From assembly GCA_023412275.1 (NCBI GenBank), contig JAEYNY010000169.1:1-7737 (forward strand): 7,737 nucleotides of DNA. Direction: 5' to 3'. Positions 6,431 through 7,737 of the stretch are shown here, piece after piece. Source of the DNA: Bacillota bacterium (lineage in GTDB: Bacteria > Bacillota > Clostridia > Acetivibrionales > DSM-1351). Made by a program: the position numbers and the translations under genes. The notes beneath the pieces were generated by a model. It was not told where the DNA came from. It saw nothing but the letters and a program-made list of their open reading frames with translations, and did no database searches. Numbering within the stretch: the stretch's first letter is position 1; the number at the start of each line of letters is the position of its first letter.

Positions 6431-6459
6431 GGATGTCTCTTATTGAGACATCCCTTTTT
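6431..6459 (+). terminator. Intrinsic terminator between convergent genes
   Basis: A perfect 9-bp stem, GGATGTCTC / GAGACATCC, with a 5-nt loop is followed by C and TTTTT on the plus strand, 5 nt after the repeat-protein stop. On the minus strand the same hairpin lies just past the corA stop and is followed by the T-rich TATATTTATC, so it may also end corA transcription less efficiently. Confidence 0.88.
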
Positions 6460-6463
6460 GTAT

Positions 6464-7393
6464 TTAAAATAACTTTTTCTTGTATAGAGCATAGCCTGTA
6501 ATCAAACACATAGCCAACGCCATTATTAATATATACCAAAAAGAATTTGGGCTGTGGAGCGGTATCCCTACATTCATACCAAAGAAGCTTGAAATCATTG
6601 TAGGTATTGCCATAACAATCGTTACTGATGTTAAAAACTTCATTACTATATTGAGGTTATTTGATATAACGGAAGCAAAAGCATCCATTGTTCCCGACAA
6701 AATACTGCTGTATATATTGGCCATCTCTATGGCCTGCTTATTTTCTATGATAACATCCTCAAGAAGTTCTTGGTCATCCGGATAATTTTTTATATACTCA
6801 AATTTTGTTAATTTCTCCAGAACAACTTCATTGGATTTTAATGCTGTTGAAAAGTATACAAGACTCTTTTCAAGTTTTAGCATCTGAATTACTTCTTTGT
6901 TCTTCATGGACTTGTAAACTTCCTGCTCCACTCTGCTGCTTGTTTTGTCTATATGCTTGAGGTATTGTAAGTATCTTGTTGCATTCCTGTATAGAATCTG
7001 GAGCACAAACCTTGTCTTAAATTGAGTTAAAAAGGATTTAACTCTGTTGTTTGCAAAATCATTAAGTATTGTATCTTCTTTAAGGCAAACCGTAATGATT
7101 ATATGCTTTATAAGTATAATTGCAAGAGGTATGGTTGTATATACATTGAGCTTACCCTCTTTTTCTACAATGGGCACGTCAACGATTATGAGAGTCTGTC
7201 CATTGTCACTTTCAATACGAGCTCTTTCCTCTTCATCCAATGCAGCCTTTAAAAAGTCCATTTCCACACCTAATGTATTGTGTACCTTTACAATTTCTTC
7301 CTCGGTAGGATTAATGAGATTGACCCATACTCCGTCCTCAAAAGTATCTGCATGCGCTATTTCATTATTTACTGTTTTATAAATTTCAATCAT
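6464..7393 (-). CDS. corA: CorA-family magnesium channel
   Basis: The 309-residue product has the CorA layout: an N-terminal cytoplasmic alpha/beta domain (about 1-120), long helices rich in charged residues (about 120-250), a first membrane helix ending in the family signature GMN (272-274), a short external loop, a second membrane helix (about 284-303) and the positive tail 'YKKKLF'. CorA forms pentamers that let Mg2+ (or Co2+/Ni2+) into the cell. The loop after GMN reads 'VGIPLHSPNSF' instead of the proteobacterial MPEL type and carries no acidic residue, as in many Firmicute members. The ATG is preceded by GAGGG 6 nt upstream. The Mg2+ riboswitch upstream supports a magnesium role. A leader ORF ends 51 nt before its start. 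Confidence 0.95.
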   Translation of the reverse strand: MIEIYKTVNNEIAHADTFEDGVWVNLINPTEEEIVKVHNTLGVEMDFLKAALDEEERARIESDNGQTLIIVDVPIVEKEGKLNVYTTIPLAIILIKHIIITVCLKEDTILNDFANNRVKSFLTQFKTRFVLQILYRNATRYLQYLKHIDKTSSRVEQEVYKSMKNKEVIQMLKLEKSLVYFSTALKSNEVVLEKLTKFEYIKNYPDDQELLEDVIIENKQAIEMANIYSSILSGTMDAFASVISNNLNIVMKFLTSVTIVMAIPTMISSFFGMNVGIPLHSPNSFWYILIMALAMCLITGYALYKKKLF

Positions 7394-7397
7394 AGAT

Positions 7398-7432
7398 ATC
7401 CCTCTTCTCTATATAGTTTTACATTAAGGGAT
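7398..7432 (-). promoter_or_regulatory. Potential hairpin sequestering the corA ribosome binding site
   Basis: On the minus strand ATCCCTT (7426-7432) can pair with GAGGGAT (7398-7404), which contains the corA ribosome binding site, giving seven pairs including one G-U and a loop of about 21 nt. The 5' arm starts 12 nt after the leader ORF stop, within reach of a terminating ribosome. Regulation through leader translation is inference; the loop is long and the stability modest. Confidence 0.42.
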
Positions 7433-7444
7433 TATTTGCATACA

Positions 7445-7537
7445 TTACTTTGTCGGCAAAGTAAACGGCACAGCAAACAAGCCCCTACAAATTATTGAAT
7501 TACGTATGTGATATTTACTATCAGGGTCGCAATCCAT
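7445..7537 (-). CDS. Leader ORF between the M-box terminator and corA (30 codons)
   Basis: An ATG frame of 30 codons starts 8 nt after a consensus AGGAGGTGA ribosome binding site, which is stronger than the one of corA. The peptide begins MDCDPDSKYHIRNS and ends in FTLPTK, with two cysteines and two prolines near the C-terminus. It has no clear membrane helix. It lies wholly downstream of the riboswitch terminator, so it would be made only when Mg2+ is low. Its last codons form a perfect 8-bp hairpin (7445-7464, loop of 4) that includes the stop codon and has no T-tract. By analogy of position with mgtL and corL of enteric bacteria it could be a regulatory leader; there is no visible sequence similarity to support homology. 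Confidence 0.62.
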   Translation of the reverse strand: MDCDPDSKYHIRNSIICRGLFAVPFTLPTK

Positions 7538-7569
7538 ACCGTTCACCTCCTAAAGAAATTAAAAGAAAT

Positions 7570-7602
7570 AAAAAAATCCATCGCAAAACGAGTGACGGAT
7601 TT
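7570..7602 (-). terminator. Intrinsic terminator of the M-box riboswitch
   Basis: On the minus strand AAATCCGTC (7594-7602) pairs with GATGGATTT (7574-7582) over nine positions with one G-U; the loop is 11 nt. A run of seven T (three in the stem, four after) follows, then more T-rich sequence. It lies between the aptamer and the leader ORF, as expected for a transcriptional OFF switch at high Mg2+. Confidence 0.85.
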
Positions 7603-7629
7603 ATGTCATAGAAATAACCTTCACTCGTT
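7587..7629 (-). promoter_or_regulatory. Antiterminator pairing that competes with the terminator
   Basis: The aptamer's 3' closing strand AACGAGTGAAGG (7618-7629) is complementary to CCGTCACTCGTT (7587-7598) at 11 of 12 positions, nine of them contiguous. The second strand covers most of the 5' arm of the terminator, so both hairpins cannot form together. Mg2+-bound aptamer would hold the closing strand in P1 and free the terminator. Confidence 0.75.
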
Positions 7630-7737
7630 GAGTTTTAGCACTATACAGCTTTGGACCACTTCTCTCCAGCTACATTAAGTAAAACCTTATTTCGGTAGTA
7701 CCTGTTGACCCATTGGCATCTCTCGATGTTTCCGGGC
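7618..7737 (-). promoter_or_regulatory. M-box (ykoK) Mg2+ riboswitch aptamer, 3' part, cut by window edge
   Basis: The minus strand shows M-box conserved blocks in order: GCCCGGAAAC (7728-7737), the small ATC-GAGA-GAT hairpin (7718-7727), GCCAATGGGTCAACAGG (7701-7717), then TTAATGTAGCTGGA, the paired TCCA...AGCT element and GTGCTAAAACTC before the P1 3' strand. These agree closely with the Bacillus mgtE leader as I remember it. The 5' half of the aptamer (P1 5' strand, GTTAGGTGAGGCTCC-type block) and the promoter lie beyond the window. M-box RNAs fold compactly when Mg2+ is high and switch off downstream Mg2+ transport genes, here corA. Confidence 0.93.

Noticed and set aside
7445..7464. Hairpin TTACTTTG / CAAAGTAA as an intrinsic terminator
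   Set aside because: The stem is perfect but no T-run follows on either strand; it is better read as a structure over the leader ORF's stop codon.

Overview
The window looks like a chromosomal stretch from a low-GC, anaerobic Firmicute of the Clostridia type. The grounds are AT-rich intergenic DNA, strong AGGAGG-type ribosome binding sites, TTG starts, a feoA-feoB pair followed by a Cys-rich peptide gene and a Fur-family gene, a GlpA-like/flavoprotein/DUF1667 trio, and an M-box magnesium riboswitch. The genus is not established; a Ruminiclostridium-like cellulolytic clostridium would fit. All genes are on the minus strand except one small repeat-protein gene. The minus-strand gene order therefore runs from high to low coordinates.

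Right end (7737 to 6464, minus): the 3' part of an M-box Mg2+ riboswitch is cut by the window edge. It is followed by an intrinsic terminator and an overlapping, mutually exclusive antiterminator. Next come a 30-codon leader ORF with a consensus ribosome binding site and then a CorA-family magnesium channel gene. The corA ribosome binding site lies in a potential hairpin whose 5' arm begins 12 nt past the leader ORF stop. This suggests a second, translational layer of control.

Middle (5886-6460): a small plus-strand gene with its own extended -10 promoter and terminator encodes a 74-residue protein built of 14-residue tandem repeats. About 300 bp upstream of it, divergently, lies the promoter of the next operon.

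Oxidoreductase operon (5885 to 2589, minus): four tightly packed genes. They are a GlpA-like FAD dehydrogenase with a C-terminal BFD-type [2Fe-2S] domain, an FAD/NAD(P)-binding flavoprotein, a five-Cys DUF1667 protein and a 61-residue four-Cys protein. Together they look like a dehydrogenase that passes electrons from an unidentified substrate (glycerol-3-phosphate is the best guess) through flavins and Fe-S centres.

Iron uptake operon (2538 to 1, minus): a consensus -35 overlapped by a near-perfect Fur box drives feoA, feoB, a 52-residue eight-Cys peptide and the start of a Fur-family regulator that runs off the window. This looks like an iron-responsive, probably autoregulated, ferrous iron import operon.
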